A DNA stretch of 64,000 bases from Joostella atrarenae (GCF_021764745.1 NZ_JAETXX010000004.1:203268-267267); one strand, 5' to 3'; shown: positions 1 through 9,496, counted from the first letter of the stretch. A program made the numbers and translations. Notes: generated by a model not told the origin, from the sequence alone.

Positions 1-220
1 GCTGAACTACAGCTTCATAAATATATTTATGAGCCTCTTTGTAAAAAGCATCTGGATGAAGTATATCGATAATTTCATCAACTCCCTTTTTATCAATCAT
101 CATAGCTCCCAATACAGCCTCCTCTAAATCAATGGCTTGCGGAGGTATTTTCCCTTTCTCCAGCTGAATCACATTAGATTTATCAACTCTTACTCCCTGT
201 CTTGGCTCTACTTTTTCCAT
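1..220 (-). CDS. dnaB: Replicative DNA helicase DnaB, N-terminal fragment (runs off window)
   Basis: The minus strand from 220 reads MEKVEPRQG followed by the motif PPQAIDLEEAVLGAMMID, then continues open to the window edge. This is the N-terminal helical domain of the hexameric replicative helicase, in which the P-x-[AS]-x-[DE]-x-E-x-[AS]-[VL]-L-G motif is typical. About 73 residues are present; the RecA-like ATPase domain must lie to the left. It sits downstream of accA on the same strand, but a terminator at 334-360 separates them, so it probably has its own promoter, which I could not place. Confidence 0.9.
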   Translation of the reverse strand, partial: MEKVEPRQGVRVDKSNVIQLEKGKIPPQAIDLEEAVLGAMMIDKKGVDEIIDILHPDAFYKEAHKYIYEAVVQ

Positions 221-333
221 GAATGCGAATGTATATAATTGTAATCTGAAAAGAGGTTAAATAGCATAGTAGGTTTTTAACTGACTATAAACAATTTAAC
301 TGTTGATAACTTTCATTTCTTGTTAATAAAGGT

Positions 334-360
334 AAAAAAAACCGAAGCGTAAACTTCGGT
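334..360 (-). terminator. Rho-independent terminator of accA
   Basis: A 7-bp stem (ACCGAAG / CTTCGGT) lies just past the accA stop. Read on the minus strand it is followed by a run of seven T. Confidence 0.8.
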
Positions 361-389
361 ATTAACATTAAGGTAACAAATACAAGGGT

Positions 390-1343
390 CTAACCTTTAA
401 AGACACCCATATTTGCATATTTATCCATACGTTGTGCAACCAAATCTTTTGGGGATAACTTTTCTAACTCCTCATAAACAGTTGTAATATATTTTGCAAC
501 CGTTTTAAAAGTAGTCTCCCTATCAGAATGCGCACCTCCAAGAGGTTCTTTAATAATATCGTCTACGAGATGTAATTTCTTCATATCAGTAGCCGTTAAT
601 TTAAGCGCATCTGCTGCTTGTTCTTTATACTCCCAGCTTCTCCATAAGATAGATGAACAAGATTCTGGAGAGATTACAGAATACCAAGTATTCTCTAACA
701 TCATTACTTTATCTCCAACACCTATTCCTAAAGCTCCTCCAGAAGCACCTTCTCCAATAATCATTACAATAATTGGTACTTTAAGGCGTGTCATTTCCAA
801 TATATTTCTTGCAATAGCTTCTCCTTGCCCTCTTTCTTCAGCTTCAATTCCAGGATATGCTCCAGGAGTATCGATTAAAGAAACTACAGGAATCCCGAAC
901 TTCTCCGCCATCTTCATTAATCGCAATGCTTTACGATATCCTTCAGGATTTGCCATACCGAAATTTCTGTATTGGCGAGTTTTAGTATTAAAACCTTTCT
1001 GCTGACCGATAAACATATAAGTCTGGTCTCCAATTTTTCCAAGACCACCAATCATCGCTTTATCGTCTTTTACATTTCTATCACCGTGAAGTTCTAAAAA
1101 TGTATCTCCGCAAATTGCTTTGATATAATCTAATGTGTAAGGTCTTGAGGGATGCCTAGACAATTGTACTCGCTGCCAAGCAGTAAGATTTTTATATAAA
1201 TCCTTTTTGGTTTTTTCTAATTTCTTTTCTAATTGCTTGCAGGTATCAGAAACGTCAATATCGCTTTCTGATCCTAGAACTTTACATTTACCTAATTGCT
1301 CTTCAAGCTCTTTAATTGGTAACTCAAAATCTAAATACTCCAT
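390..1343 (-). CDS. accA: Acetyl-CoA carboxylase carboxyltransferase, alpha subunit
   Basis: This is one half of the carboxyltransferase that moves CO2 from biotin-BCCP to acetyl-CoA to make malonyl-CoA, the first step of fatty acid synthesis; AccD, its partner, is not in the window. The 317 residues match the usual family length. An N-terminal coiled segment (about 5-60) precedes the crotonase-like core, with DTPGAYPG at 158-165 and the oxyanion-hole glycines GEGASGG at 197-203. A minus-strand TAnnTTTG match at 1373-1380 lies about 30 bp upstream of the ATG but lacks a clear -33 element. The gene is followed by a terminator, so it may be transcribed alone or with the upstream transporter gene. 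Confidence 0.95.
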   Translation of the reverse strand: MEYLDFELPIKELEEQLGKCKVLGSESDIDVSDTCKQLEKKLEKTKKDLYKNLTAWQRVQLSRHPSRPYTLDYIKAICGDTFLELHGDRNVKDDKAMIGGLGKIGDQTYMFIGQQKGFNTKTRQYRNFGMANPEGYRKALRLMKMAEKFGIPVVSLIDTPGAYPGIEAEERGQGEAIARNILEMTRLKVPIIVMIIGEGASGGALGIGVGDKVMMLENTWYSVISPESCSSILWRSWEYKEQAADALKLTATDMKKLHLVDDIIKEPLGGAHSDRETTFKTVAKYITTVYEELEKLSPKDLVAQRMDKYANMGVFKG

Positions 1344-1390
1344 GAGTCTGTTTTGATAATTTTATTAGCTTACAAATATAAAACTTTAAA

Positions 1391-2293
1391 CTATTTAGCC
1401 TGCCTTACTAGCGCTTTTCTTTTTAACGAATTCTTTAAAATACCGTTTGCCAGTACTGTAGACAAAATAATTAATGCTCCTATATAAAAACCTTCACTCA
1501 TTTTTTCGGATTCTCCCAAAATAATAAAGGCTAATATAATTCCGTAGATAGGCTCCAAATTAATGGTAAGCATTACTGTATAAGGACTTATTAGCTTCAT
1601 AACTTTTACAGATCCTATAAAAGCATATGCTGTACAAATACTTCCTAATAACAATAAATACATCCAATCTGATGTCGAAAGTATAAAAAATTCTGGAGAG
1701 AAGCCCCCAGATATTAATAAATATAATGTTATAAATGCAACGCCGCTTCCTAGCTCATAAAAAGAGATTACAGATGGTTTATACTGTTTTGCCAGCTTAC
1801 CATTTATTAATGAAAAAGTAGCAGAGAGCAAGGACGATATAAGCGCTAGCCCTATTCCGAGGACATATTGGGTTTCTACATTAAATATAATATAAAGCCC
1901 CGCTATTACTATTAGTCCAAAAACAATTTCATACCAAATCATTTTTCGTTTATAAATAATTGGTTCTAAAATAGCAGTAAAAAAAGCACCTGTAGAAATG
2001 GTTGCCAAGGTTACAGAAACATTAGAAACCTTAATAGCTTTAAAAAAGGTAATCCAATGTAACGCTATTACAATTCCTGCAATAACAAATGTAATCAAGG
2101 CCTTTCTGGGCACTCGAAGGGATATTTTTTTGAAAGCTACGTAGAGCCACACAAAAAAAGTTGCCAATAACATTCTAAACCATACTAATGGAATTGCATC
2201 GATGGTTATTAGTGCACCAAGCACAGCTGTGAACCCCCAAATGAACACTATTAAGTGCAAATGGAGATAATTTCTAAGTTTATCGTTTAGCAT
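1391..2293 (-). CDS. EamA-type drug/metabolite transporter
   Basis: This 300-residue protein is almost wholly hydrophobic, with about ten membrane segments in two similar EamA halves (about 8-138 and 145-285). The second half opens with G-I-G-L-A-L-I-S-S-L-L-S-A, a typical EamA pattern. Family members move metabolites or drugs across the inner membrane; the substrate cannot be read from the sequence. Its start overlaps the end of the upstream LptF/G-type gene by 14 bp on the same strand, which implies translational coupling. The conserved neighbourhood with tgt and accA is familiar from flavobacteria. Confidence 0.85.
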   Translation of the reverse strand: MLNDKLRNYLHLHLIVFIWGFTAVLGALITIDAIPLVWFRMLLATFFVWLYVAFKKISLRVPRKALITFVIAGIVIALHWITFFKAIKVSNVSVTLATISTGAFFTAILEPIIYKRKMIWYEIVFGLIVIAGLYIIFNVETQYVLGIGLALISSLLSATFSLINGKLAKQYKPSVISFYELGSGVAFITLYLLISGGFSPEFFILSTSDWMYLLLLGSICTAYAFIGSVKVMKLISPYTVMLTINLEPIYGIILAFIILGESEKMSEGFYIGALIILSTVLANGILKNSLKRKALVRQAK

Positions 2294-3359
2294 TATTTAA
2301 TAAGTAGATAGCAAGGAAACCAAATAAAATGTTAGGAATGGCAACAGCCAGAAGCGGATTAAAATCGGATTGCTCTGCCATGGTACCAAAAACTTTATCA
2401 AAGAATATATATATAAAAGCCAATGAAATTCCTACGGCTAGATTAACTCCCATTCCACCTCTACGCTTCATAGAAGATACAGAAACGGCAATAATGGTAA
2501 GAATGAATGCAGAAATAGGCAAACTCCATCGCTTATATTTTACTACTAAATAGGTATTAATATTTGCAGCTCCTTTTTTTCGTTGCTGCTCTATAAAATC
2601 ATTTAACTCAAATAAATTTTTTGTTTCAGCAACATAAGAAACAGGTGTTAAATCGTCTAGATCAAATTCAAATAAACTATCGAGTCGGTTTTTCTTCTCC
2701 AGTATATCATCATTTTCCCCTACGTTTCGCTTTACATATCCTGCCAAACGGTAGGTACTATCTTTTTCAATCCAACGGATGTTACTTGCTTTTATCTTAT
2801 AAGTAAGTTCATTGCCCTCAAAATGCTCTAAAGTAAAATTATACCCAATCTTAGTACTAGGAGAAAAACTACTCACATAGATATATTCATTATCATTAAT
2901 CTGATTGAATATATTATTTGTTTCACGATCTTTATCACGACCTCCCTTTAAGTATTTTATCCTAAAATCGTTATAACCTTCACTTGCTTTAGGCACAATG
3001 AACATCCCCATTACAAATGAAAACACAGCTATAATAGAAGCTCCAATAAAATAAGGTCTTAGAAATCGCCAAAAAGATATCCCAGAACTTAAAATGGCTA
3101 TCACTTCTGTGTTATTTGCCAATTTGGAGGTAAACCATATAATAGACAAGAAAAGGAAAATAGGAAAAAGTAAGCTTGCAAAATAGAATGTAAAATCAAT
3201 ATAATATTCCAAAATAGCAGAAGCTGGCGCTTCATTAACTATCATCTTATCGATTTTTTCAGATACATCGATCATGATTCCGATAGGAACAAACAACATA
3301 ATCATCACAAAAAAGGTAGCCAAATACCTTTTTAGAATATACCAATCTATAATCTTCAC
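2280..3359 (-). CDS. LptF/LptG family permease (YjgP/YjgQ)
   Basis: Family members form the membrane pair of the LptB2FG ABC transporter that extracts lipopolysaccharide from the inner membrane. The 359 residues show the expected plan: three N-terminal membrane helices (about 12-34, 55-76, 98-120), a large periplasmic beta-rich region (about 125-265), and three C-terminal helices (about 275-357). The N-terminal motif I-I-D-W-Y-I-L-K-R-Y-L is typical of the family. I cannot say LptF or LptG from this copy alone, so no symbol is given. It lies 98 bp downstream of tgt and overlaps the following transporter gene. Confidence 0.87.
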   Translation of the reverse strand: MKIIDWYILKRYLATFFVMIMLFVPIGIMIDVSEKIDKMIVNEAPASAILEYYIDFTFYFASLLFPIFLFLSIIWFTSKLANNTEVIAILSSGISFWRFLRPYFIGASIIAVFSFVMGMFIVPKASEGYNDFRIKYLKGGRDKDRETNNIFNQINDNEYIYVSSFSPSTKIGYNFTLEHFEGNELTYKIKASNIRWIEKDSTYRLAGYVKRNVGENDDILEKKNRLDSLFEFDLDDLTPVSYVAETKNLFELNDFIEQQRKKGAANINTYLVVKYKRWSLPISAFILTIIAVSVSSMKRRGGMGVNLAVGISLAFIYIFFDKVFGTMAEQSDFNPLLAVAIPNILFGFLAIYLLNNAKR

Positions 3360-3457
3360 TTGCTCTTTGTTTCGGGGTTTTAGGTTTTTATATCTCGACT
3401 ACGCTATGCAAAACAGCAGTTAACTTAAAACTTACTAATTTCTATTCAATAAAAAAA

Positions 3458-4588
3458 TTACAACCTTTTATCCATTTGTTTAACCATCATATCTTTCCAC
3501 TGCGTAAAATCTCCCGCTAAGATATGTTTTCTTGCTTCACGAACCAACCATAAATAAAATCCTAAATTATGAATTGTTGCAATCTGCTTACCAAGGTATT
3601 CATTAGCAGCAAATAAGTGTCGCAAATATGCTTTTGTATAATATGTATCAACATCAGTAATAGCCATATCATCAATAGGAGAAAAATCTGCTTCCCACTT
3701 TTTATTCTTTATATTTATAGTTCCGTGTGCCGTAAACAACATTCCGTTTCTAGCATTTCTCGTCGGCATCACACAATCAAACATATCGACTCCCAATGCT
3801 ATATTTTCTAATATATTAATTGGAGTTCCAACCCCCATTAAATATCGAGGTTTATCTTCAGGAAGGATATCACAAACAACTTCTGTCATCGCATACATCT
3901 CTTCCGCAGGCTCACCTACAGAAAGTCCACCAATAGCATTTCCTTTAGCTCCAGAATTTGCAATATATTCAGCAGATTGTTTTCTTAAATCTTTATAAGT
4001 AGACCCTTGAACAATAGGAAAAAGCGTTTGCTCATATCCATATTTATCAGGTGTATCGTTAAAACGTTTTATACATCGATCCAACCAACGATGTGTCATA
4101 TGCATAGAACGTTTTGCGTAATTATAATCACATGGATATGGAGTACATTCATCAAAAGCCATGATAATATCTGCTCCGATGGTTCTTTGAATATCCATTA
4201 CATTTTCAGGAGTAAAAAAATGATAAGAACCATCAATATGACTCTTAAATTTCACTCCTTCTTCTTTAATCTTTCTATTTGCTGATAAAGAATACACTTG
4301 ATACCCTCCACTATCAGTTAAAATATTTCGATCCCAATTCATAAATTTATGAAGACCACCTGCGGCTTCAATAATAGATGTTTTAGGACGTAGGTATAAA
4401 TGATATGTATTTCCTAGAATAATATCCGGATTGATATCTTCTTTTAATTCTCTTTGATGCACCCCTTTTACTGTTGCAACAGTTCCCACTGGCATGAAAA
4501 TAGGTGTTTCTATCGCTCCATGATCAGTTGTTACTACTCCTGCTCTTGCCTTACTTCCGGCATCTTTTCCATGTATCTTAAAATCCAT
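3458..4588 (-). CDS. tgt: tRNA-guanine transglycosylase (zinc-ligand-poor form)
   Basis: Tgt exchanges guanine-34 of GUN-anticodon tRNAs for preQ1 on the way to queuosine. The 376 residues cover the full family length. The substrate motif DSGG is at 92-95 and the catalytic aspartate is D271 in DCVMPTR. In the E. coli enzyme a zinc ion is held by C302, C304, C307 and H333; aligned here these are A309, T311, D314 and H340, so the three cysteines are absent while the histidine and the flanking S-P-I-D and A-Y-L-R-H-L blocks remain. I recall the same loss in other flavobacterial Tgt proteins, but could not check. The promoter is unclear: a TAnnTTTG match at 4688-4695 lacks a -33 partner. Confidence 0.93.
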   Translation of the reverse strand: MDFKIHGKDAGSKARAGVVTTDHGAIETPIFMPVGTVATVKGVHQRELKEDINPDIILGNTYHLYLRPKTSIIEAAGGLHKFMNWDRNILTDSGGYQVYSLSANRKIKEEGVKFKSHIDGSYHFFTPENVMDIQRTIGADIIMAFDECTPYPCDYNYAKRSMHMTHRWLDRCIKRFNDTPDKYGYEQTLFPIVQGSTYKDLRKQSAEYIANSGAKGNAIGGLSVGEPAEEMYAMTEVVCDILPEDKPRYLMGVGTPINILENIALGVDMFDCVMPTRNARNGMLFTAHGTINIKNKKWEADFSPIDDMAITDVDTYYTKAYLRHLFAANEYLGKQIATIHNLGFYLWLVREARKHILAGDFTQWKDMMVKQMDKRL

Positions 4589-4779
4589 TATTCTTTAGGG
4601 TATTTGGATATTTAGAATCGAGTTTATAAAAGTCAATTCTAAAGCAATCCATTTATCTTTATAACGTATGTCTTAATTTCGAATTTGCAAAGATAATCAA
4701 CAAAGTTGCTATTTCTTCATAAAGAACACCTAAAACCTTACATTTAAAACAAATATATAGAATATGTGTGCTTAATTAC

Positions 4780-4810
4780 TTTGCTATAGTCTATTAAAGG
4801 TTTATTTTTG
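4780..4810 (+). promoter_or_regulatory. Bacteroidota-type promoter of the transketolase genes
   Basis: TTTG at 4780-4783 is followed after 19 bp by TATTTTTG at 4803-4810, an exact match to the -33 and -7 pattern of the Bacteroidota primary sigma factor. Transcription would start near 4817, about 20 bp before the first transketolase ATG. Confidence 0.75.
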
Positions 4811-4837
4811 TTTATGATAATTAATTAACAATTACAG

Positions 4838-5683
4838 ATGCCAGATACAAAAAAATTAAACGAATTAACAACCCAAGTAAGAAGGGATATTGTAAGGATG
4901 GTGCATAAAGTAAGCTCAGGACACCCTGGAGGTTCTTTAGGATGTACAGAGTTTCTTGTAGCATTGTATAACGAAGTAATGGAGATTGACACCGACTTTA
5001 AAATGGACGGTGTTGGAGAAGATTTATTTTTCCTATCCAATGGTCATATTTCTCCAGTTTTCTATAGCGTATTAGCAAGAAGAGGTTACTTCCCTGTGGA
5101 AGAATTAAATACATTCAGACTTTTAGATTCTCGTTTACAAGGACATCCAACTACACATGAAGGATTACCTGGAATTAGAATCGCATCTGGTTCTTTAGGA
5201 CAAGGAATGTCTGTAGCAATTGGAGCTGCTTTATCTAAAAAATTAAATAATGACAATCATTTAATTTATAGTTTACATGGAGATGGAGAGCTTCAAGAAG
5301 GACAAAATTGGGAAGCAATTATGTATGCTGCTGGTAAAAAAGTAGATAATTATATTGCTACGATCGACCTTAATGGTGAGCAAATCGATGGTTCTACAGA
5401 TGAAGTACTTCCTATGGGAAATATCAAAGCTAAATTTGAAGCTTTTGGTTGGGATGTTATGGTTGTAGAAAAAGGTAATGACCTTGAAGCAATTATTGCA
5501 GCTCTTAAGGAAGCAAAAACTCGTACTGGAAAAGGAAAACCTGTTTGTATTTTATTACACACTATTATGGGTAATGGAGTAGATTTCATGATGGGATCTA
5601 ATGCATGGCACGGTAAAGCACCAAACGATGAGCAATTAGAAAAAGCATTGGCTCAAAATCCTGAGACATTAGGAGATTATTAA
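4838..5683 (+). CDS. Transketolase, N-terminal (thiamine-binding) subunit
   Basis: Transketolase transfers two-carbon units between sugar phosphates in the pentose phosphate pathway. This 281-residue protein corresponds to the first third of the E. coli enzyme: S-S-G-H-P-G-G near residue 27, and the thiamine diphosphate-Mg motif G-D-G-E followed about 28 residues later by a conserved N (DLNGEQIDG) near 145-175. The second half is the next gene, 43 bp downstream, so the enzyme is split into two polypeptides, a common arrangement in Bacteroidota and archaea. A strong promoter precedes it. Confidence 0.92.
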   Translation: MPDTKKLNELTTQVRRDIVRMVHKVSSGHPGGSLGCTEFLVALYNEVMEIDTDFKMDGVGEDLFFLSNGHISPVFYSVLARRGYFPVEELNTFRLLDSRLQGHPTTHEGLPGIRIASGSLGQGMSVAIGAALSKKLNNDNHLIYSLHGDGELQEGQNWEAIMYAAGKKVDNYIATIDLNGEQIDGSTDEVLPMGNIKAKFEAFGWDVMVVEKGNDLEAIIAALKEAKTRTGKGKPVCILLHTIMGNGVDFMMGSNAWHGKAPNDEQLEKALAQNPETLGDY

Positions 5684-5726
5684 TCCATTGCAGTAAAAAC
5701 TAATTGTAAACAAAGAAATTAAAGAG

Positions 5727-6680
5727 ATGAAAAAATACACATATACAGAAAAAATAGATACACGAAGTGGATTTGGAGCTGGACTAACAGAATTAGGACG
5801 TACAAATCCTAATGTAGTTGCTCTTTGTGCTGATTTAGTGGGATCTTTAAAAATGGCAGATTTCATTAAAGAGAATCCTGAGAGATTTTTCCAAATCGGA
5901 ATTGCTGAAGCAAACATGATGGGAATTGCCGCAGGATTAACTATTGGTGGGAAAATTCCTTTTACAGGCACTTTCGCTAACTTTTCTACGGGAAGGGTAT
6001 ACGACCAAATAAGACAATCTATAGCTTATTCTGATAAAAACGTAAAAATTTGTGCTTCTCACGCTGGATTAACGCTTGGTGAAGATGGAGCTACACATCA
6101 AATTTTAGAGGATATCGGATTAATGAAAATGCTTCCTGGAATGACTGTTATCAATCCTTGTGATTTTAACCAAACAAAGGCAGCTACAATTGCTATTGCA
6201 GAACATGAAGGGCCTGTTTATTTACGTTTTGGACGTCCTGCTGTTCCAAATTTTACTCCTGCTGATCAAAAATTTGAAATCGGAAAGGCTGTAAAGATTA
6301 ATGACGGTTCTGATGTTACCATTATTGCTACAGGTCATCTTGTATGGGAAGCTATCTTAGCTGGTGAAGAACTTGCTAAGCAAGGAATTTCTGCTGATAT
6401 CTTAGACATCCACACTATAAAACCTTTAGATGAAGAGGCTATTATTGCTTCTGTTGCAAAAACTGGTTGTGTTGTTACTGCTGAAGAGCATAACTTCTTA
6501 GGAGGACTTGGAGAGAGTGTAGCTAGAACATTAGCGTTAAACAACCCTACACCGCAGGAGTTTGTTGCTACTCTAGATACTTTTGGAGAAAGTGGAACTC
6601 CAGCTCAATTAATGGATAAGTACGGCCTAAATAGTGAAGCTATTGTTAAAGCTGTTACAAAAGTGTTAAAAAGAAAATAA
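5727..6680 (+). CDS. Transketolase, C-terminal subunit
   Basis: The 317 residues carry the pyrimidine-binding domain (about 10-170; catalytic-type glutamate in F-F-Q-I-G-I-A-E-A-N-M near residues 53-63) and the C-terminal regulatory domain (about 185-315), matching the second half of full-length transketolase. It should assemble with the product of the gene just upstream as a heterotetramer. Both genes share one promoter and direction. A DXPS synthase was considered, since it has similar domains, but that enzyme is a single chain of about 600 residues with different motifs. Confidence 0.92.
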   Translation: MKKYTYTEKIDTRSGFGAGLTELGRTNPNVVALCADLVGSLKMADFIKENPERFFQIGIAEANMMGIAAGLTIGGKIPFTGTFANFSTGRVYDQIRQSIAYSDKNVKICASHAGLTLGEDGATHQILEDIGLMKMLPGMTVINPCDFNQTKAATIAIAEHEGPVYLRFGRPAVPNFTPADQKFEIGKAVKINDGSDVTIIATGHLVWEAILAGEELAKQGISADILDIHTIKPLDEEAIIASVAKTGCVVTAEEHNFLGGLGESVARTLALNNPTPQEFVATLDTFGESGTPAQLMDKYGLNSEAIVKAVTKVLKRK

Positions 6681-6731
6681 ACAGAAAGTATTTCAGTTTA
6701 CAATCTTAGAAACCACTTAAAAATAACAAAA

Positions 6732-7322
6732 ATGAAAAAGACACTTTTAATTATCTGTCTATTGGCAGGTTTTACAAGTTTTGCACAATCTGGATCTGGA
6801 TTCGGACTAAAAGGAGGACTTAACTTTAATTCTAACGGAGATATCTCTGATGCATACGGAGTTCAAGACATAGGATCGGATACTAATGTAGGTTTCCATA
6901 TCGGAGGATTTGGAAAGCTTGAGTTTGGCACACTATATTTTAGACCAGAATTAGTTTATACAAAAACAAAATCTAAGTATGAAAATAATGCATACGATGG
7001 TAAATTTGATATGAGTAAATTAGATGCGCCTCTATTGGTTGGATGGAATCTAATTGGACCTGTTCATATTTTTGCTGGTCCTTCATTACAATACATATTA
7101 GATACAGACCTTGATGATGTTGAATTAGAAGACGTAGAAAATGATTTTACAGTAGGACTTAATATGGGTGTTGGTGTAAATCTAGGAGAAAAACTAGGAG
7201 TTGACCTTCGCTACGAAAGAGGTTTTAGTGACAACGAAGCTGAGTTTACTGGCTTAGAAGGCACTGGAAGAATCGACACTAGACCATCTCAACTTATATT
7301 GAGTTTATCAGTGAAATTATAA
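6732..7322 (+). CDS. Small outer-membrane beta-barrel protein
   Basis: A signal peptide (residues 1-19, ending F-A-Q-S) is followed by alternating hydrophobic/polar strands rich in glycine and aromatic residues, e.g. G-F-G-L-K-G-G-L-N-F-N and V-G-F-H-I-G-G-F-G-K, and it ends in the strand L-I-L-S-L-S-V-K-L, as expected of an eight-stranded barrel of the OmpW/OmpX-like 'outer membrane beta-barrel' group. The 196 residues fit. It starts 51 bp after the transketolase gene and could be read from the same transcript; a terminator closes the unit. The function is not known. Confidence 0.8.
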   Translation: MKKTLLIICLLAGFTSFAQSGSGFGLKGGLNFNSNGDISDAYGVQDIGSDTNVGFHIGGFGKLEFGTLYFRPELVYTKTKSKYENNAYDGKFDMSKLDAPLLVGWNLIGPVHIFAGPSLQYILDTDLDDVELEDVENDFTVGLNMGVGVNLGEKLGVDLRYERGFSDNEAEFTGLEGTGRIDTRPSQLILSLSVKL

Positions 7323-7342
7323 TTCACATAAATTCTTTAGAC

Positions 7343-7376
7343 AAAAAAAATCCAGCGATATCGCTGGATTTTTTTT
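7343..7376. terminator. Bidirectional terminator between convergent genes
   Basis: A perfect palindrome (AATCCAGCGA / TCGCTGGATT) with A and T runs on both sides lies between the barrel gene (+) and the FKBP lipoprotein gene (-). Confidence 0.85.
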
Positions 7377-7397
7377 GTTCTATTATTTCTAAACTTA

Positions 7398-8333
7398 TTA
7401 TCCTCCAACACGTGGATCTGGATCTAAATAATCTGGAATTCCATCTCCGTCAGAATCATCTACAACGCCATCTTCATCGTAATCATATTCATATTTAGTT
7501 AAAACTCCATCTCCATCATCGTCTGCATCTTGGTAATTTGCAATTCCATCTTCGTCTGTATCATCGTTTCTAGGATCTCCATCACCGTCTACATCTTCTA
7601 AATGACTTGGAATTCCATCTGGAGAAGAGCTAGACTGGGTAGATGAAATTAACACAACATCTTCATCTAATTCATTAAATTGTAATAAATCCATTTTAAA
7701 AATTAACGGACTGTATGCTGGGATTCCAGATTGAGCAGTACTAAAGTAACCCAAACCGGAAGGCATAAATACTGCTCCTATTCCGTAGTCTTGAACCCAA
7801 TCAATCGTTCCATCTGGATTATCTGTATATGTAGTTCCAGTTTTTAATTTTGGATAAACAGCTCCAAAACCAGTAATAACCCCTAAAGTACTAAACACAG
7901 TTTCTACATTAGAAGCATCAAAAACCTCTCCTGTCATTAAGCTTCCCTCATATCTTGTTACTACTTGATGCCCCAATAAAGGACTCTCCCCAACACCTTC
8001 TCTTGCTATTAAATAATATAATGTATGATTTACATCTTGAAATTCTATAATCTCCTCCTCCACTTGATCTATTAGAGGAGTTTTATCAATATTATCTCCA
8101 GCAATCGTATCAAAAACTATTTTATAATCAAAATCTGCAGATGGGCTTTCAAATTCTTCGTAATTATAAAAGTGAGTTTGTAAATACAATTGTAATTCTG
8201 CATCATCTTCAGCCTCAACCTCAGCTACATCTCTTACTTCTATTGTTGTCCCACTATCATCGTCATCATTATTACATGCAAAAAACAAACACGTAAATAA
8301 CAAAACAGGCATTAAAATTTTAATCTTCATCAA
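7398..8333 (-). CDS. FKBP-type peptidyl-prolyl isomerase lipoprotein with calcium-binding tail
   Basis: The protein (311 aa) has a lipoprotein signal ending F-F-A-C with C20 as the lipidation site, then an acidic NNDDDD linker. A degenerate FKBP domain spans about 95-220 (V-T-R-Y-E-G-S-L-M-T-G-E-V-F-D is the usual entry strand). The last 75 residues are a run of D-x-D-x-D-G repeats (DVDGDGD, DTDEDG, DADDDGDG, DSDGDGIPD) like thrombospondin type 3 calcium repeats. It is probably anchored in the outer membrane and folds envelope proteins. Several active-site aromatics of FKBP cannot be placed with confidence, so activity is uncertain. Confidence 0.82.
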   Translation of the reverse strand: MMKIKILMPVLLFTCLFFACNNDDDDSGTTIEVRDVAEVEAEDDAELQLYLQTHFYNYEEFESPSADFDYKIVFDTIAGDNIDKTPLIDQVEEEIIEFQDVNHTLYYLIAREGVGESPLLGHQVVTRYEGSLMTGEVFDASNVETVFSTLGVITGFGAVYPKLKTGTTYTDNPDGTIDWVQDYGIGAVFMPSGLGYFSTAQSGIPAYSPLIFKMDLLQFNELDEDVVLISSTQSSSSPDGIPSHLEDVDGDGDPRNDDTDEDGIANYQDADDDGDGVLTKYEYDYDEDGVVDDSDGDGIPDYLDPDPRVGG

Positions 8334-8441
8334 ATTTGATTTTATTATGTATATTAATATATTCCATAAATTCAGGTGCGCAAGATACTATTTTCTAGTA
8401 TTTTTGCTTCAACCATTAACGAAATTTTTTAAATTAGTGAT

Positions 8442-8834
8442 ATGCGTATTGATAAGTATTTATGGTGTATTCGGTATTTTAAAACTAGAAGTATTGCTAC
8501 CGAAGCCTGTAAGAAGGGACATGTAAAAATAAATGATCAGAAAGTAAAGCCATCTCGCGATGTTTTTCCTACTGATAAAATAGAACTTCGCAAAAATCAA
8601 ATTAACTATCAAATCAAAGTTTTAGATCTTCCAGATAGTCGCGTGGGTGCCAAAATAGTAGATATATACAGAAAAGACATTACTCCAAAAGAAGCCTTTG
8701 AACATGCTGACCTTTTAAAATATTCTAAGGATTACTATCGCAAAAAAGGAACTGGAAGACCTACAAAAAAAGATCGTAGAGATATAGATGACTACAAAGA
8801 AGATGGAGCAGAAACTAGCTTTCCTATTGAATAA
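8442..8834 (+). CDS. S4 RNA-binding domain protein, Hsp15-like
   Basis: The first 60 residues form an S4 domain starting M-R-I-D-K-Y-L-W-C-I-R-Y-F-K-T-R, as in Hsp15 (HslR), which binds stalled 50S subunits carrying nascent chains. The C-terminal part is strongly basic then acidic (G-T-G-R-P-T-K-K-D-R-R), also seen in Hsp15. Length (130 aa) agrees. A TATTTTTG element at 8399-8406 lies 36 bp upstream, but I cannot find a good -33 box. Confidence 0.85.
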   Translation: MRIDKYLWCIRYFKTRSIATEACKKGHVKINDQKVKPSRDVFPTDKIELRKNQINYQIKVLDLPDSRVGAKIVDIYRKDITPKEAFEHADLLKYSKDYYRKKGTGRPTKKDRRDIDDYKEDGAETSFPIE

Positions 8835-8992
8835 CAGAAATTGAGTATAAACGTTGATTTATAGTGAAACAAACACAAAATTAAAGAGTTGGTCTACCGA
8901 TAACTTTTTTACTGAACACTACAAATTGGAAACTGAATTTTGATCACTTATTTACTACCAAACTTTATTATCTTTGATAAAAAATATTTGTA

Positions 8993-9496
8993 ATGACAAC
9001 TCAACAGAATAAGATTCTAAACCACAACGAAATCGAACATAAAATTAAGCGTATAGCTTATCAAATTTATGAGACTTATGTTGATGAAGAAGAGATTATC
9101 ATAGCTGGAATTGCTTCAAGCGGGCTTGAGTTTGCAAAAAAAATAAATACTGCCATTACAGAAATATCAGATATCAAAACTACTTTCTGCGAAGTTAATA
9201 TTGACAAAGAAAACCTCCTTAGTCCAATTAAAACATCTCTTACTGAAGAAGAATATCAAAACAAAGCTGTTATTCTTGTGGATGATGTTTTAAATTCTGG
9301 TGGAACACTTATTTATGGAGTAAAACATTTTTTGAATGTTCCCTTAAAAAAACTTAAAACCGTAGTTCTTGTTGATAGAAATCATAAAAGATACCCTGTA
9401 AAAGCTGATTTTAAAGGAATTTCCCTTTCCACCTCACTACAAGAACATGTAGATGTTGTTTTCGAAAAGGGAAATGATGCCGTTTATTTAGGCTAG
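8993..9496 (+). CDS. Phosphoribosyltransferase family protein (PyrR-like)
   Basis: This 167-residue protein has the type I phosphoribosyltransferase fold: I-I-A-G-I-A-S-S-G at about 36-44 and the PRPP-binding motif V-I-L-V-D-D-V-L-N-S-G-G-T at about 92-104. It resembles PyrR/uracil phosphoribosyltransferase relatives in Bacteroidota, but the substrate base is not known. It converges with the shikimate kinase gene and their stop ends overlap by 9 bp. TATCTTTG at 8969-8976 may be the -7 element. Confidence 0.8.
   Translation: MTTQQNKILNHNEIEHKIKRIAYQIYETYVDEEEIIIAGIASSGLEFAKKINTAITEISDIKTTFCEVNIDKENLLSPIKTSLTEEEYQNKAVILVDDVLNSGGTLIYGVKHFLNVPLKKLKTVVLVDRNHKRYPVKADFKGISLSTSLQEHVDVVFEKGNDAVYLG

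Noticed and set aside
4007..4285. Open frames opposite tgt, transketolase, nap and other genes
   Set aside because: They lie antisense to well-supported genes, lack recognisable domains and have composition of shadow frames.
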